Below are positions 25,378-35,100 of a DNA stretch of 39,322 nt, piece by piece (position 1 is the first letter of the stretch; each line of letters starts with the position of its first letter). Where the stretch lies: positions 1-39,322 of the forward strand of contig JAFUXT010000006.1 in assembly GCA_017470815.1 (NCBI GenBank). Reading direction: 5' to 3'. The notes beneath the pieces were generated by a model, which was given only the letters and a program-made list of their open reading frames with translations, was not told the origin of the DNA and did no database searches. Source of the stretch: a bacterium (GTDB taxonomy: Bacteria > Cyanobacteriota > Vampirovibrionia > Gastranaerophilales > Gastranaerophilaceae). A program made the position numbers and the translations under genes.

Positions 25378-25869
25378 TTAATGTTTGTTTTTTTGGTTCT
25401 TAGAATTCGTGTATATTTTTTGAATCGTTTTAGCAAAATCAGATAAGCAATCATCTCTATTTTCTGCAATTTCTTTACTAAAATCTTTTACTTCTTCATT
25501 AAAATGCTCTGCGTATTTTTTCTTAAATTCTTCGTTTGAATTACACCTGTTACGGATTCTATAAAAAATATCAATAGTATTATCTAATAATATTTTTAAC
25601 TCCTTTTTGTTATTTGACTCATATTTTTCATCGTTAAAATATAAAGTATCTTTTGGTAATCTATCTAAAATAAAATATTTGGTAGCCGTAGCAATAAAAG
25701 TTCTTTTTTGCCTTATTGTTTCTGTACTATATATTAGTCCATAAATTATGAATATATCTTTAAAAAATTCTTCACACTTGTCTAACTCGGCTACTGCATC
25801 TACCAAATTTTTACCACATAATCTATGCAGCCCTCTTTTTATCTCTATTATATCGTGTATATTTTGCAT
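25378..25869 (-). CDS. Hypothetical cargo protein overlapping the transposase
   Basis: A 163-residue helical, charged protein if started at ATG 25867-25869 (GGAG about 11 bases upstream); an in-frame ATG at 25932 would give 184 residues. Its first 47 bases (or 110 with the longer start) overlap the end of the transposase in another frame, so it is probably expressed by translational coupling. No family is recognised. RNRCNSNEEFKKKYAEHF and the C-terminal Lys/Asn-rich tail are typical of AT-rich cargo. It may assist transposition, but there is no sequence proof. It ends 13 bases from the left terminal repeat. Confidence 0.65.
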   Translation of the reverse strand: MQNIHDIIEIKRGLHRLCGKNLVDAVAELDKCEEFFKDIFIIYGLIYSTETIRQKRTFIATATKYFILDRLPKDTLYFNDEKYESNNKKELKILLDNTIDIFYRIRNRCNSNEEFKKKYAEHFNEEVKDFSKEIAENRDDCLSDFAKTIQKIYTNSKNQKNKH

Positions 25870-26971
25870 CTCTGATTTGTCTCCAAGTAATTCTTGTACC
25901 AAATATATTCTGCAAGAACCAAGTACATGCATCTGCTGAAATATCTAGTACTCTTGTATTATACCTGAAAACTGTTTCATTTGCATAATTTTGTACATGT
26001 TTTTTAGAGATTTTTAAATGAGTTGTTTCTGTTCGTTTATGAAGAGCCCAACAACTTTCTGCTGTATTTGTATGTTGCTCTGGATTTTCTTTGTCTACAT
26101 AAGTACCCTTACTGTGAACTACACTGCTTCTGTCATATTTTATTGGTATTTTTTGATAACTTGGATTATCATCGGTATATAATTTCGAGTTTTTATTATC
26201 AACATATTTCATGATTCCAGCATTTATGGTGCTTTCTGTTGCATCGGGTATTGCACGCATTGTCATATCTCCTGATGACCTACTCACAAAACATTGTAAT
26301 AGTTTTTTATTTTGATTAGGTAATTCCTTAACTTCTAATTTTTTATTATAGTGCATATTTTTAAGAGAACCCCCAGAATAATATTCATCTGTTTCAACTA
26401 CACCATCTAATTTTTTATAATTTTCAAATCCCATGGCATTTCTTATCTTATGCAACATGTGCCAAGCAGTTCTGTATGTCAGCCCATAATCTCTCATTAC
26501 AGTAGTTGCTGCTAAACCACCTTTATCAGAATGTTCGCGAAATATTATTTCAAACCAAACGGGTAAAGGTATTTTTGTTCCTTGAAATAATGTCCCAGTA
26601 AGGATATTGAATTCTTTACCAGTGTTTTGGCACTTATACCAACCATCTCTACATTTATAAACTTTTGAATTTATATCGTATGGACTGACAGGTTCACCTT
26701 CCCATAAAATACTCTCTAGGAATCTTATGCAATCTTCATTCGATTTGAAAATATTTCTCAAATCGAGAAGAGACTTAAAATTTTTATATAATGCATCTTT
26801 TATATTCATATTTACAAATATATAAAGTTCACAAATTGAATAAAATTGCCTATTTTTTATAATTTTGTTTAATCTGTTCTTGTCTTGCGTAGTTGCAGAT
26901 ACCTTGAAATCACTGCTCAAATTAGCAATTTTTATAAAATCTTTATTTTTTATTTTTTGCATTCGAGCCAA
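25823..26971 (-). CDS. IS1595 family (ISXO2-like) transposase
   Basis: A DDE transposase of 382 residues. The ISXO2-like catalytic domain is clear: Asp195 in VVETDEYYSGG, Asp267 in KLYTDDNPSY, HSKGTYVDKENPEQHTNTAE with the likely third residue Glu305, and the final basic HKRTETTHLK. The N-terminal part has the usual YKC...YKCQNTGKEFNILTGTLFQGT block, but only one Cys pair (Cys107, Cys114) of the zinc ribbon. The start TTG 26971 is supported by AGGGG 8 bases upstream; ATG 26962 is the alternative. The C-terminus runs past the usual end and overlaps the next gene. A riboswitch-like leader and terminator precede it. Confidence 0.92.
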   Translation of the reverse strand: MARMQKIKNKDFIKIANLSSDFKVSATTQDKNRLNKIIKNRQFYSICELYIFVNMNIKDALYKNFKSLLDLRNIFKSNEDCIRFLESILWEGEPVSPYDINSKVYKCRDGWYKCQNTGKEFNILTGTLFQGTKIPLPVWFEIIFREHSDKGGLAATTVMRDYGLTYRTAWHMLHKIRNAMGFENYKKLDGVVETDEYYSGGSLKNMHYNKKLEVKELPNQNKKLLQCFVSRSSGDMTMRAIPDATESTINAGIMKYVDNKNSKLYTDDNPSYQKIPIKYDRSSVVHSKGTYVDKENPEQHTNTAESCWALHKRTETTHLKISKKHVQNYANETVFRYNTRVLDISADACTWFLQNIFGTRITWRQIRDAKYTRYNRDKKRAA

Positions 26972-27020
26972 TTTGCTTCCCCTGTGATTCCCGTATAAAA
27001 CCCATAAAAAGAAGCAATAG

Positions 27021-27045
27021 AAAAACCCATCGCAATGATGGGTTT
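27021..27045 (-). terminator. Riboswitch expression-platform terminator
   Basis: On the minus strand, AAACCCATC and GATGGGTTT form a 9-bp stem with a 5-base loop (27023-27045), followed by five T residues. Its 5' arm (GATGGGT on the plus strand, 27037-27043) can instead pair with the 3' arm of the aptamer P1 helix (27062-27068), giving a 7-bp antiterminator. Confidence 0.8.
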
Positions 27046-27061
27046 AATTAAATTTATGTTT

Positions 27062-27147
27062 ACCCATCGTTCAAGCATTAGCACCTTACTTATTTGCAGG
27101 TTGCTGTGTGGTCATCGGGCTTGTCCCTCGCACAACTCTTTATGAGT
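27062..27147 (-). ncRNA. S-box-clan (SAM-I/IV-like) riboswitch candidate
   Basis: Read on the minus strand, the conserved S-box blocks appear in order: AGAG (27136-27139), GAGGGAC (27123-27129), GCCCGATGA, GCAACC (27099-27104) and GGTGCTAA (27078-27085). The closing helix P1 is ACTCAT (27142-27147) with ATGGGT (27062-27067). Only 10 bases separate GGTGCTAA from P1, so the P4 arm of SAM-I is missing or tiny, closer to the SAM-I/IV or SAM-IV variants. P1 formation frees the terminator at 27021-27045 (off with SAM); otherwise an antiterminator forms. The downstream gene is the transposase. Ligand binding is inferred. Confidence 0.75.
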
Positions 27148-27167
27148 TTTATTTAATTTATATTTTT

Positions 27168-27197
27168 ATTCTACACCCTGTACCCCGAATTCGTCAA
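27168..27197 (-). promoter_or_regulatory. Promoter of the transposase leader
   Basis: Minus-strand TTGACG (27192-27197), an 18-base spacer and TAGAAT (27168-27173). Transcription would begin near 27161, 14 bases before the aptamer. Confidence 0.7.
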
Positions 27198-27216
27198 CTT
27201 AACGGATAATATAATA

Positions 27217-27243
27217 GAAAAACTCCCGATTTATCGGGAGTTT
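27217..27243 (-). terminator. Terminator of the WG-repeat/21-aa unit
   Basis: On the minus strand, AAACTCCCGA / TCGGGAGTTT forms a 10-bp stem with a 4-base loop (27220-27243) followed by a run of five T residues. It closes the leftward cargo transcript just before the transposase promoter. Confidence 0.88.
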
Positions 27244-27269
27244 GAGTTACTACAAGTTAAGTTAAGGAT

Positions 27270-27335
27270 TTAAAAATTGAAACTATCATCCCATGTTATC
27301 AAAAACGCTAAGATACATCCTAAAAGCCATTCCAT
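27270..27335 (-). CDS. 21-residue hydrophobic peptide
   Basis: The frame begins MEWLLGCILAFLITWDD and is preceded by AAAGGAG exactly 7 bases before the ATG, one of the best ribosome binding sites in the window. It sits between the WG-repeat stop (18 bases away) and a strong terminator, so it is the last gene of that unit. It is a single membrane-helix-sized peptide with a short polar tail. Small toxins and membrane-active peptides look like this, but nothing proves that role. Chance is possible, yet site and position argue for expression. Confidence 0.55.
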   Translation of the reverse strand: MEWLLGCILAFLITWDDSFNF

Positions 27336-27353
27336 AATGTTACTCCTTTCTTG

Positions 27354-28322
27354 CTATTTTAAAAGGTTATTATCTACTTCTATGCAAGTCTCAGGGTTTG
27401 AATTATCTTCCCCTTCATTCCAGTAATATAATGGTGGGATTAATTTATCTTCATCATCAACACCATTCCAACTAATACAATTATTCATTTTTGTTTTAAG
27501 TACTTGCCCCTTTTCATTAACTAATTCATCAAGACTGCCTAATGTATTTGTGCATAGTACAGTAGATGTTCCTGCTATAGGTTTAATTTCAGAATATTTC
27601 ATATCAGTTAAAATATTTCCACTATAATCCAATAATCCTATTTTATAAAAATTTGTCTTTACATCTGTTTCATCAAAATACATTAATAATTTTTCATTGA
27701 GGTAACGAACACCTGCACCGTTCAAATTTTTATTGTTTAAAAATTCTGTAATAACATTACCATCTTTATCGATGACTTTATAACGATTTTCAAACATAAG
27801 TACTACATGAGATTTTGTTACGCTGAAATTTCTAATGCTATGGTTAACATTAGAATAGAGCACTTTATTTGAGGATAGACTTATAAATTCATCTACTCCA
27901 TCTTGACGTAATACATGTGCAATAGGTCCTATTAAAGGAAAATCAACATCTTTATATATAAAATCGGTTAAAGGTTTTCCATATTTATCTATATAGCCGT
28001 ATAAATTCCCTTTAGAAGCAACAAAAATCGGGTGTAATTTTTCTTGATACATAAATTTTTCGTCTAGCAGATTATCATAAGCGGGTTCAACAACAATGCC
28101 GTTTTCATCTGCAAATCCAATTTTATTATTTTTTATTATCACATATAAATCCGGGATTTCAGGGTCTTCATTCGGCTTTGAAACAAAATAATAACTGTGA
28201 GAATGCTCCCATTTTTCTATTAAATTATATTCAGGTTCAAGAATAATTTCGCCTTTTAAATTATTTTTCAAACCAAATTTTCCATCATCACTTATAATTT
28301 CAATATCTTCAACTAAATGCAT
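27354..28322 (-). CDS. WG-repeat protein
   Basis: A 322-residue protein built of WG-type (KWG) beta repeats. Units visible are KFGLKNNLKGEIILEPEYN, KIGFADENGIVVEPAYDN and YGYIDKYGKPLTDFIYKD, then more diverged ones (KVIDKDGNVITE, KIGLLDYSGNILTDMKY, VNEKGQVLK). Such repeats form a beta-propeller-like or solenoid fold used for binding; no catalytic motif is seen. AAAGGGG precedes the ATG. It is the largest gene in a cargo unit with two small proteins upstream. No signal peptide, so it acts in the cytoplasm. Its role in the element is unknown. Confidence 0.85.
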   Translation of the reverse strand: MHLVEDIEIISDDGKFGLKNNLKGEIILEPEYNLIEKWEHSHSYYFVSKPNEDPEIPDLYVIIKNNKIGFADENGIVVEPAYDNLLDEKFMYQEKLHPIFVASKGNLYGYIDKYGKPLTDFIYKDVDFPLIGPIAHVLRQDGVDEFISLSSNKVLYSNVNHSIRNFSVTKSHVVLMFENRYKVIDKDGNVITEFLNNKNLNGAGVRYLNEKLLMYFDETDVKTNFYKIGLLDYSGNILTDMKYSEIKPIAGTSTVLCTNTLGSLDELVNEKGQVLKTKMNNCISWNGVDDEDKLIPPLYYWNEGEDNSNPETCIEVDNNLLK

Positions 28323-28335
28323 CTATTTCCCCTTT

Positions 28336-28509
28336 CTATATTTTTTGAAAATGATGTATTAAAGTTTCATTAATTTCTGATAAATCAATGACATCAAATT
28401 CTTTACCTTCTAAAACTCTTAAAACAGTTAGTTCCACAGAATCACCTTCCGGTATGTAAAATACTTTATTTTCTTCGTTAATTGCAATGTGTCCTTTTAA
28501 TTTACTCAT
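28336..28509 (-). CDS. Small cargo protein (57 aa)
   Basis: AAGGAG lies 7-8 bases before an ATG, opening a 57-residue acidic protein beginning MSKLKGHIAINEENKVFYIP. It looks like a small beta-strand-rich domain followed by a helix. I recognise no family. The stop is 13 bases before the WG-repeat start, so the genes are cotranscribed. Size and position would suit an accessory, antitoxin-like or regulatory protein, but this is unsupported. Confidence 0.65.
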   Translation of the reverse strand: MSKLKGHIAINEENKVFYIPEGDSVELTVLRVLEGKEFDVIDLSEINETLIHHFQKI

Positions 28510-28552
28510 TTTGTTCTCCTTTATTTTTTTGTAATTATGTACCTGATAATTT

Positions 28553-28702
28553 TTAATCCAATCTTGTTGGTGATTCTGTAAAGTAACCGAAATTAGGGCG
28601 AGATTGAATTACTGCTCTTGCATCTTGCGGAGATTTTGCCCAAACTGTTTCCGCAACTTTTTTGCCATCGTCCGTATAGTACGCTACATAGTATTCGTGC
28701 AT
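28553..28702 (-). CDS. Small cargo protein (49 aa)
   Basis: A 49-residue protein beginning MHEYYVAYYTDDGKKVAETV, with AAAGGAC 6 bases before the ATG. The sequence ends in a Pro-rich polar tail (NFGYFTESPTRLD). The first half has a strand-like YYVAYYT and the middle AKSPQDARAVIQ is helical. No family recognised. It heads the unit with the 57-aa, WG-repeat and 21-aa genes, downstream of the promoter candidate at 28739-28766. Confidence 0.65.
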   Translation of the reverse strand: MHEYYVAYYTDDGKKVAETVWAKSPQDARAVIQSRPNFGYFTESPTRLD

Positions 28703-28738
28703 AATTTTGTCCTTTCGTTTTAGTAAATTGTGCTTACA

Positions 28739-28766
28739 AAATTATTGTAAAATATACATGCGTCAA
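28739..28766 (-). promoter_or_regulatory. Promoter candidate of the small-gene/WG unit
   Basis: Minus-strand TTGACG (28761-28766), 16-base spacer, TAATTT (28739-28744). The -35 hexamer matches the transposase promoter -35 exactly. Confidence 0.45.
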
Positions 28767-28780
28767 ATACGGACATATGT

Positions 28781-31700
28781 TTAAAATTTGATATTTCGTT
28801 TACTTAAAGAATGGAATTCTGCATTTGAAACATCAAATATTAGGTATTCTTCCTCTGATAAATCAAATTCTTTATCAATAGATTTTACTTCTTCGTAAGT
28901 CAAATTGTAGAGTTTATATACCAATATATTTGCTATTTGCTCTTCATTTGATGCATCTGATTTTAAAGAATATTTGCCTAATAATTTATTTGCTATTTCA
29001 ATAAATTGATTATAATTATTAGGCAATTTTATAGGGTATTTTTCAATAAACTGAGTTTTGTAATCATAAAACCCTCCAGCTTTTGGCGATGCAATTATTT
29101 TATGGTAAAAATTCATGAGTTTTGAATTTAAGATTACAAGCAATGGTAAGTAATAATTAGAATATTCATCTTTTAAAACCGTTGAAAATATCTTTGTGTT
29201 GCCTAAAAATGAATTTTTATCTAGACAGAATCTATTTCCCGGAGATATTTCTGCTGAAACGATTTTTAATTGATTAAATTTATTATAATTTCTTTCGCAC
29301 CATAACTCATACCAAAACTTATTTGATTTATCAAAATAATCTCGACCTTTAAGTTTTTCACGATTTAATGACAAATAGTTATATGTATTCGGATAATTTG
29401 TTTTTAATTTATTTTCATTAATTGGTAAATTTGTTTTTTTATCATAGGGATATATCACATAGTGTTTACTCCAGTTAAGAACATATTTATTAACATCTTT
29501 ACCTTTTAAGATAGGAAATATTAAATCTTTTTCTAATTTATTTTCATTTATAATATTTTCATCAATTAGGAATACTTCATCTTTACCAGTAGCTATTCCT
29601 TGAAAAATATATTTTGTAATATCTTTTAATATAAAATTTGAAACATTTTCAATTTTTTCTTTAAGTTGATTGTTTGTTTCAGAACTAAATATCCATTCGT
29701 TTTGTAACTTTTGGTTAGAAATATTCAGGACTTCTTTATATACACTAGCTACATTATTATCTAATATAATTTTTTCAGATTCTGGTTTATTATTATTGAA
29801 TTTTTGAACGATGAATTTGTATTCATTTAAGTTTCTATATTTTTGGAATCGGAATATACCAGTATATGTCGTAGCAGATTCAAAAATCTGTGCATCTGCG
29901 AAATCAAGTATTTCTACAATTTTAAAGTTATTTTTTATAAAATTCCTTACTGATTTGCCATAATCTTTCATTAAAAATGTTGTTGGATTTATAAAACAAT
30001 GAATTCCACCATCTTTTAGTAACATATTACTTTTTTCAATAAACAATACATATATATCGTATTTCCCTTTAGCCGTAAGATATTTTTCATATGCCATTTT
30101 TTGTTGTGCCGGAAGTTTTTTAAATTCTATATAAGGAGGATTCGCTATAACTACATCAAAACCACCTTTTTCATGAAAGACTTCAGAGAAAAAGATTTCA
30201 AAATCAAAAGTTCCGTCTTTTGTAAGTTCTTTAATTATTGCATCTATTTCTTTTTTCAGTCTGCGTTTTTCACCTTTTCTTGTCTCATCAAAAAACTGCG
30301 GTTTTAGTTCTTCCAGTTTTCTGAATAAACTATCGTTAAATAATGTCCTTGGAACATTTAACAAAGAATTTCCGCAAACAATTTTATAATCAAGGTTTGG
30401 GAGTGCTTTGATATTTGTAATGTCATCTTCTTCTACAACAAGTGATAGCCATAAACGGAGTTTTGCTATTTCTACTGCTCCTGATTCTATATCTACACCA
30501 TATATTGAATTTTGTATGGCTTGCCTTTTGTATTCATAAACAGACCGTTTTTTAGTTTCTTTTAAGAAGCCGGATTCTACAAGAGCAATTCTTGCTCTTA
30601 CTATTTCATTTAACATTCCAACGGGGAATGCACCAGAGCCGATAGCGGGGTCGCATATTTTTATTGTTTCTAATGCCTTATCAATTTTTTGGGCATTATT
30701 CCTTATACTTTCTGATAAAATATGAGTGTATTTTGAATTAGGATTTTCTTTTTGAGTTGCAATATTTTCTCTTTCAGAAAATTTATCCGAGTGGTGTATA
30801 AATTCAGCAATGTCATTTTTTGTTAAACTGTCGTTATTTTCTTCTTCACTTGCACCAAGTTCTGTTGTTAGATAGTTTATTAAACTTTCTTGACACATGT
30901 AGTGTACAATTTCACGTGGAGTATAGAATGCCCCTTTAGATTTTCTATCTTGAACTTCTAGCAACTCTTCAAAAACTTTACCGAGCATCTCAGGGTCAAC
31001 AGCAACTTCTTTTTCTAAAGGTTCATCTTCTTTGACCGTGAAATTATAGCGGTCGAACACATCTAAAATCCCATCACCTATATCTCCTGCTTTTGTTTTA
31101 TTTGCATTTGAAAAAATATCATTATTAAAAACAATATCGGTATTTACCCAGTCATACCCATTAATAGGCTCAAACAATCCACCGTTTAAAAATGGAATTT
31201 TGCAATCTAAAAGGTCAAAAATTTGGTCATCTCTTTCCCCATTAGCAAGAGCATTATAAAATAACGGTTCAAGATAATCATTGAAGAAATTTTTACCTTC
31301 ATTTACTGCTCTCTCAAAAGTGTGGCGTAAAAATTGTTTATCTCCTTCGCCCCAGTTTGCACCTTTAGGAACACCAAGCCAACCTTTTTTCTGAATAAAA
31401 TATAAAAATACTAATTGACCTAATAGTTTTTTGCAAAAATTTGCCTCAGTTAATTGACGCAATGTAAATTCTGTATTTATTCTCTGTGATGACTCGATTT
31501 TACGGATTTCTTTAAGGTTATCAACAAGTTGTAAAAACAATTCTTTATAGTTTGCAAAAAATTCTTTAGAAACTTTCTCAACATTAAAGGCTTCTTCAAT
31601 TTCATCTAATGTTGGGTAATCTTTGATTAGTAAATTTATTAACCTTGATTGGGCAGTATGATTTGGCTCCATTTCCCCTACAAGGTACGAATATCTTTTT

Positions 31701-32143
31701 GCCGGAGTAAATTCATTTACAACTTTTACTTTTCCTTTTTCATCTTGTTGTAATGACATTTCAAGTTTTACAAAAGAAAATCTCCAATCCGGGTCAGAAT
31801 CTTTATAAAAGGCGACAAGGGCAGTATCTTTTTGTCTTTGCCTCATATAATCTGCAACAAAATTCCTTAGCATAGTTCTGCTACGGTCAAGCGAACAGTT
31901 ATCGTTCACATGCACTATTAAAACATCTATAATATTCCCATTTTTGTCTGTGTATTGTCCTATTCTGCTATAAGACAATATATTCTTTCTAAATGCTTCT
32001 TTTACCTGTGCATTTCCAACATCAAATGCTTTACCTTCATTTATACCATCAAGGAAATTGATGATAAATTTATGGAATTGAACTTTATCAAATTTGTGTT
32101 CAAAAGTACCGACAATGAGATTCTTGGCATTAGAAGCATCCAT
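28781..32143 (-). CDS. Eco57I/COG1002-type DNA methyltransferase
   Basis: ATG 32143 is chosen because GGAGGG lies 8 bases upstream; an in-frame GTG at 32152 overlaps that site. The 1120-residue protein is a probable adenine-N6 methyltransferase of the large Type IIG/COG1002 class. An N-terminal region (1-300) of unproven nuclease character is followed by GAFYTPREIVHYM, SAM motif I DPAIGSGAFP (Asp498), and catalytic motif IV NPPY (668-671). The C-terminal third resembles a TaqI-type target-recognition domain (IFQGIATGKDEVF, then SPKAGGFYDYKTQF). It is 15 bases downstream of the helicase, so the two form one unit. Either methylation-only or restriction-competent is possible. Confidence 0.88.
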   Translation of the reverse strand: MDASNAKNLIVGTFEHKFDKVQFHKFIINFLDGINEGKAFDVGNAQVKEAFRKNILSYSRIGQYTDKNGNIIDVLIVHVNDNCSLDRSRTMLRNFVADYMRQRQKDTALVAFYKDSDPDWRFSFVKLEMSLQQDEKGKVKVVNEFTPAKRYSYLVGEMEPNHTAQSRLINLLIKDYPTLDEIEEAFNVEKVSKEFFANYKELFLQLVDNLKEIRKIESSQRINTEFTLRQLTEANFCKKLLGQLVFLYFIQKKGWLGVPKGANWGEGDKQFLRHTFERAVNEGKNFFNDYLEPLFYNALANGERDDQIFDLLDCKIPFLNGGLFEPINGYDWVNTDIVFNNDIFSNANKTKAGDIGDGILDVFDRYNFTVKEDEPLEKEVAVDPEMLGKVFEELLEVQDRKSKGAFYTPREIVHYMCQESLINYLTTELGASEEENNDSLTKNDIAEFIHHSDKFSERENIATQKENPNSKYTHILSESIRNNAQKIDKALETIKICDPAIGSGAFPVGMLNEIVRARIALVESGFLKETKKRSVYEYKRQAIQNSIYGVDIESGAVEIAKLRLWLSLVVEEDDITNIKALPNLDYKIVCGNSLLNVPRTLFNDSLFRKLEELKPQFFDETRKGEKRRLKKEIDAIIKELTKDGTFDFEIFFSEVFHEKGGFDVVIANPPYIEFKKLPAQQKMAYEKYLTAKGKYDIYVLFIEKSNMLLKDGGIHCFINPTTFLMKDYGKSVRNFIKNNFKIVEILDFADAQIFESATTYTGIFRFQKYRNLNEYKFIVQKFNNNKPESEKIILDNNVASVYKEVLNISNQKLQNEWIFSSETNNQLKEKIENVSNFILKDITKYIFQGIATGKDEVFLIDENIINENKLEKDLIFPILKGKDVNKYVLNWSKHYVIYPYDKKTNLPINENKLKTNYPNTYNYLSLNREKLKGRDYFDKSNKFWYELWCERNYNKFNQLKIVSAEISPGNRFCLDKNSFLGNTKIFSTVLKDEYSNYYLPLLVILNSKLMNFYHKIIASPKAGGFYDYKTQFIEKYPIKLPNNYNQFIEIANKLLGKYSLKSDASNEEQIANILVYKLYNLTYEEVKSIDKEFDLSEEEYLIFDVSNAEFHSLSKRNIKF

Positions 32144-32158
32144 CCCGACCACCCTCCA

Positions 32159-35100
32159 CTAATTTCTTGAGAGCATCGTCGAAAGGATGATGCCTCGTTT
32201 GTTGTTTTCTATATCTTTTGTTTTACGTTTATTTCTAAAATATCCTTCAGAAATATTTGCTTTAATAATTTCGTATGTTTCTCTGCAATCAAGAGTTGTT
32301 TCAAGTTCTTTTTTTATTTTGATGCTGGTTTTATTTAAAATAGTTCCGGCATTATATAATTCAAGAACATCATTAAGGAATTTCTCTTCATTGTCAGTAA
32401 AAGCAACTTTGTTTCTCCTGCATTCTTGGAGAACAAATTTAATACGCTCAATAACTTTTTTATGTGCTAACCCACTTTGAGGAGTTGATTTAGCATCTTC
32501 TATCATCTCTTGATTAACTGCATTTGCAAAAGCAGTTTTATTTATATCTAACAAGTCGTAGTATTTTTTATCAAATGGCTTTTTAGAGCAGTCAGGAGAA
32601 CACTCAAAATACGGCATTGCTTCCTGAATACTAAGTTCTTTATAATTTTGACCGTCAGTCTCATAAATTACTTTGTGGTTATTGTTGTAGAAAAATGTTA
32701 CTAATTTGTTGGCTGATTCAATATCAAAACAACGTGAACTTCTTGCTTTCTTGGGTAAATTTTTAATTTTATTAAAAAATTCGGGGTTATTATCTCTTAA
32801 TTCTTCAAGAATACGAACATACTTTAATGTTGAAAATTCATCGCTGTCATCCTCATTAAAAGTATTTTTATTTGTAATTTTTTCATAGAATTCTGATGCA
32901 AAAAGTTGATGATTAGATGTTTCTTCTTCCTCTGTTAAATACTTTGCATCATCACCTAATGCTTCATGGAATGCTTGAATTTTTCCCTTGATATTATCAA
33001 TTAAATTAATTTCATTATCAGAAATATTTGTAGGAAAAATATTGTAAATATGAATTTTATCAAACTTTGTTCCAACCCTGTTCACACGCCCAACGCGCTG
33101 CATCACGCGAGTTGGGTTCCATGGCAGGTCGTAGTTTACAATTACATTTGACCGATGTAAATTTATACCTTCAGCAAGAACATCTGTTGTAATTAGGACT
33201 CTTATTTCATCAGTATTTTGCTCGCATTTAGGGTCGTAGTTTTGATGAATAAGTTCTTTAGCACGATTAGAAGTTAATGACTCTCCTTTATAACGACATA
33301 CATTGCTTGAATACATTAAAACGGCATTTCCGTATGTATCTACTAGTGCATTGTATAAATCAACTCCTGTTTCTGTGGATTCGGTAAATACAATAATTTT
33401 GTTATTAGATAAAATTGGGTCATTTCCCAAATTTTTAATAAATTCTGTCTTTTTAAAATCTTCCTTAGTCTGGGACCAAGCATTGTATATCCATTTTAAA
33501 ATTTCAAGGTCATCTTTTAAATTATCAATAAAATCAGGTTCAAATTGCTCTCTTGTGTAGACTACGCAACTATTATCTTCATCAATCCTTTTGAAAAATT
33601 CCTCTTCATCATCTTCAAAATCTGTATAATCCAGTTTATTATTTAGGCAAATAGCATTACTATCATACATTCCTATAAAAAATTCATAAGAACGAATAAA
33701 TCTTGATATAGTTTGTAAAAACGCATAACGACTGCTCTCTAATCTTTTGACCAGCATTGTTTTTAAAAAGCCAATTAAATTTTGGTCTTGATTCTTTGGA
33801 GAATTAGAACCCTTAAACGCATCAAGTAAATTGTTACGATACCTTGCAAACTTAAATTCTTTTAATTTATGTATTGTTTTTTCAAATTTAAGATTTGTTT
33901 GCCCATCAAATTTATAAGTTATTCTGTGCGGTGTATCAACTTCAGGGAAAAATACATTTTGCTTCTTTATATCTTCTTCATAACAACCTTTTATTTCTGC
34001 CCTCGTTCTTCTTACCATTAGGGGGTTTAAAACTTTATTTCTAACAGTTTTTGATGCTTCTTTTACTTCATCTAAATATTCTGGTTTCGATTTATCAATT
34101 TTATTTAACTTACTTCTTATTTTGGAGAAAAATCCTCCTAAATTTGATAATCCGGGCAAAATCGAATTTGTAGTAGAAAGAAATAATTTTATTAATGGAT
34201 AAAAGTCATAGATTGAATTATTTAATGGTGTCGCAGTGATAAGTATGACTTTTTTACCTGCACAAATTTGATGTAACATCTGGTATTGGTCAGTATTTTC
34301 ATTTCTAAAACGATGGGCTTCATCTACAAAAACATAATCATATTTATCAACTCCCTTTTTAATAACTTTATCTAATTTCCCTAAAGAAACAACTTTTGCT
34401 CCCCCAACTCCAAAATCTTGTATAACATCCTGCCAAGTTTCTTGTATGTGGGGCGGACAAATTATAAGTTTTTGCCCGGAAATAGTTTGCATATACATAG
34501 TGGCAATGTAAGTTTTACCAAGACCTACTACATCAGATAAAAATGCTCCATCATATTCTTTTACTATTTCTGCAAGTTGATAAACGGCATCTTTTTGATA
34601 TTTTAAGTCCAAGAAACCATCCGGCAGGGAAACATTTTGTGTTTCACTTTTGATTTCGAGTCTTTCCTTAAAATATTCATAAATAAATTTTAAATATAAT
34701 TCATAAGGAGTTATTTCATCTGTCAAATGAGTTTTATTTTTAATTGTATCAATATACGTTGTTGATATATCAACAGATTCTTCCCATAATTTTTCAAAAT
34801 GACTTAAAGCATACCTAACATCTGATTTGTTTTTAAGTTCAACATTAAATTCATATTGCGAATTTAAGCCACTTTCGGAAAAATTACTTGAACCGGTAAT
34901 TACTCGCCCAAAATCTCTGTCATTCGGATTAAAACGACTAATATAAACTTTTGCATGAATATTAGAACTTGGATGTGCTTTTATTTCTAGTTTGCCAGAT
35001 TGAATATACTCAATAAACTTATTAACACCGAGGTCAACATTATAATTATCATCTGAATTTGAAATTTCATTTATAATATACGATGAAACTGCATTCTTAG

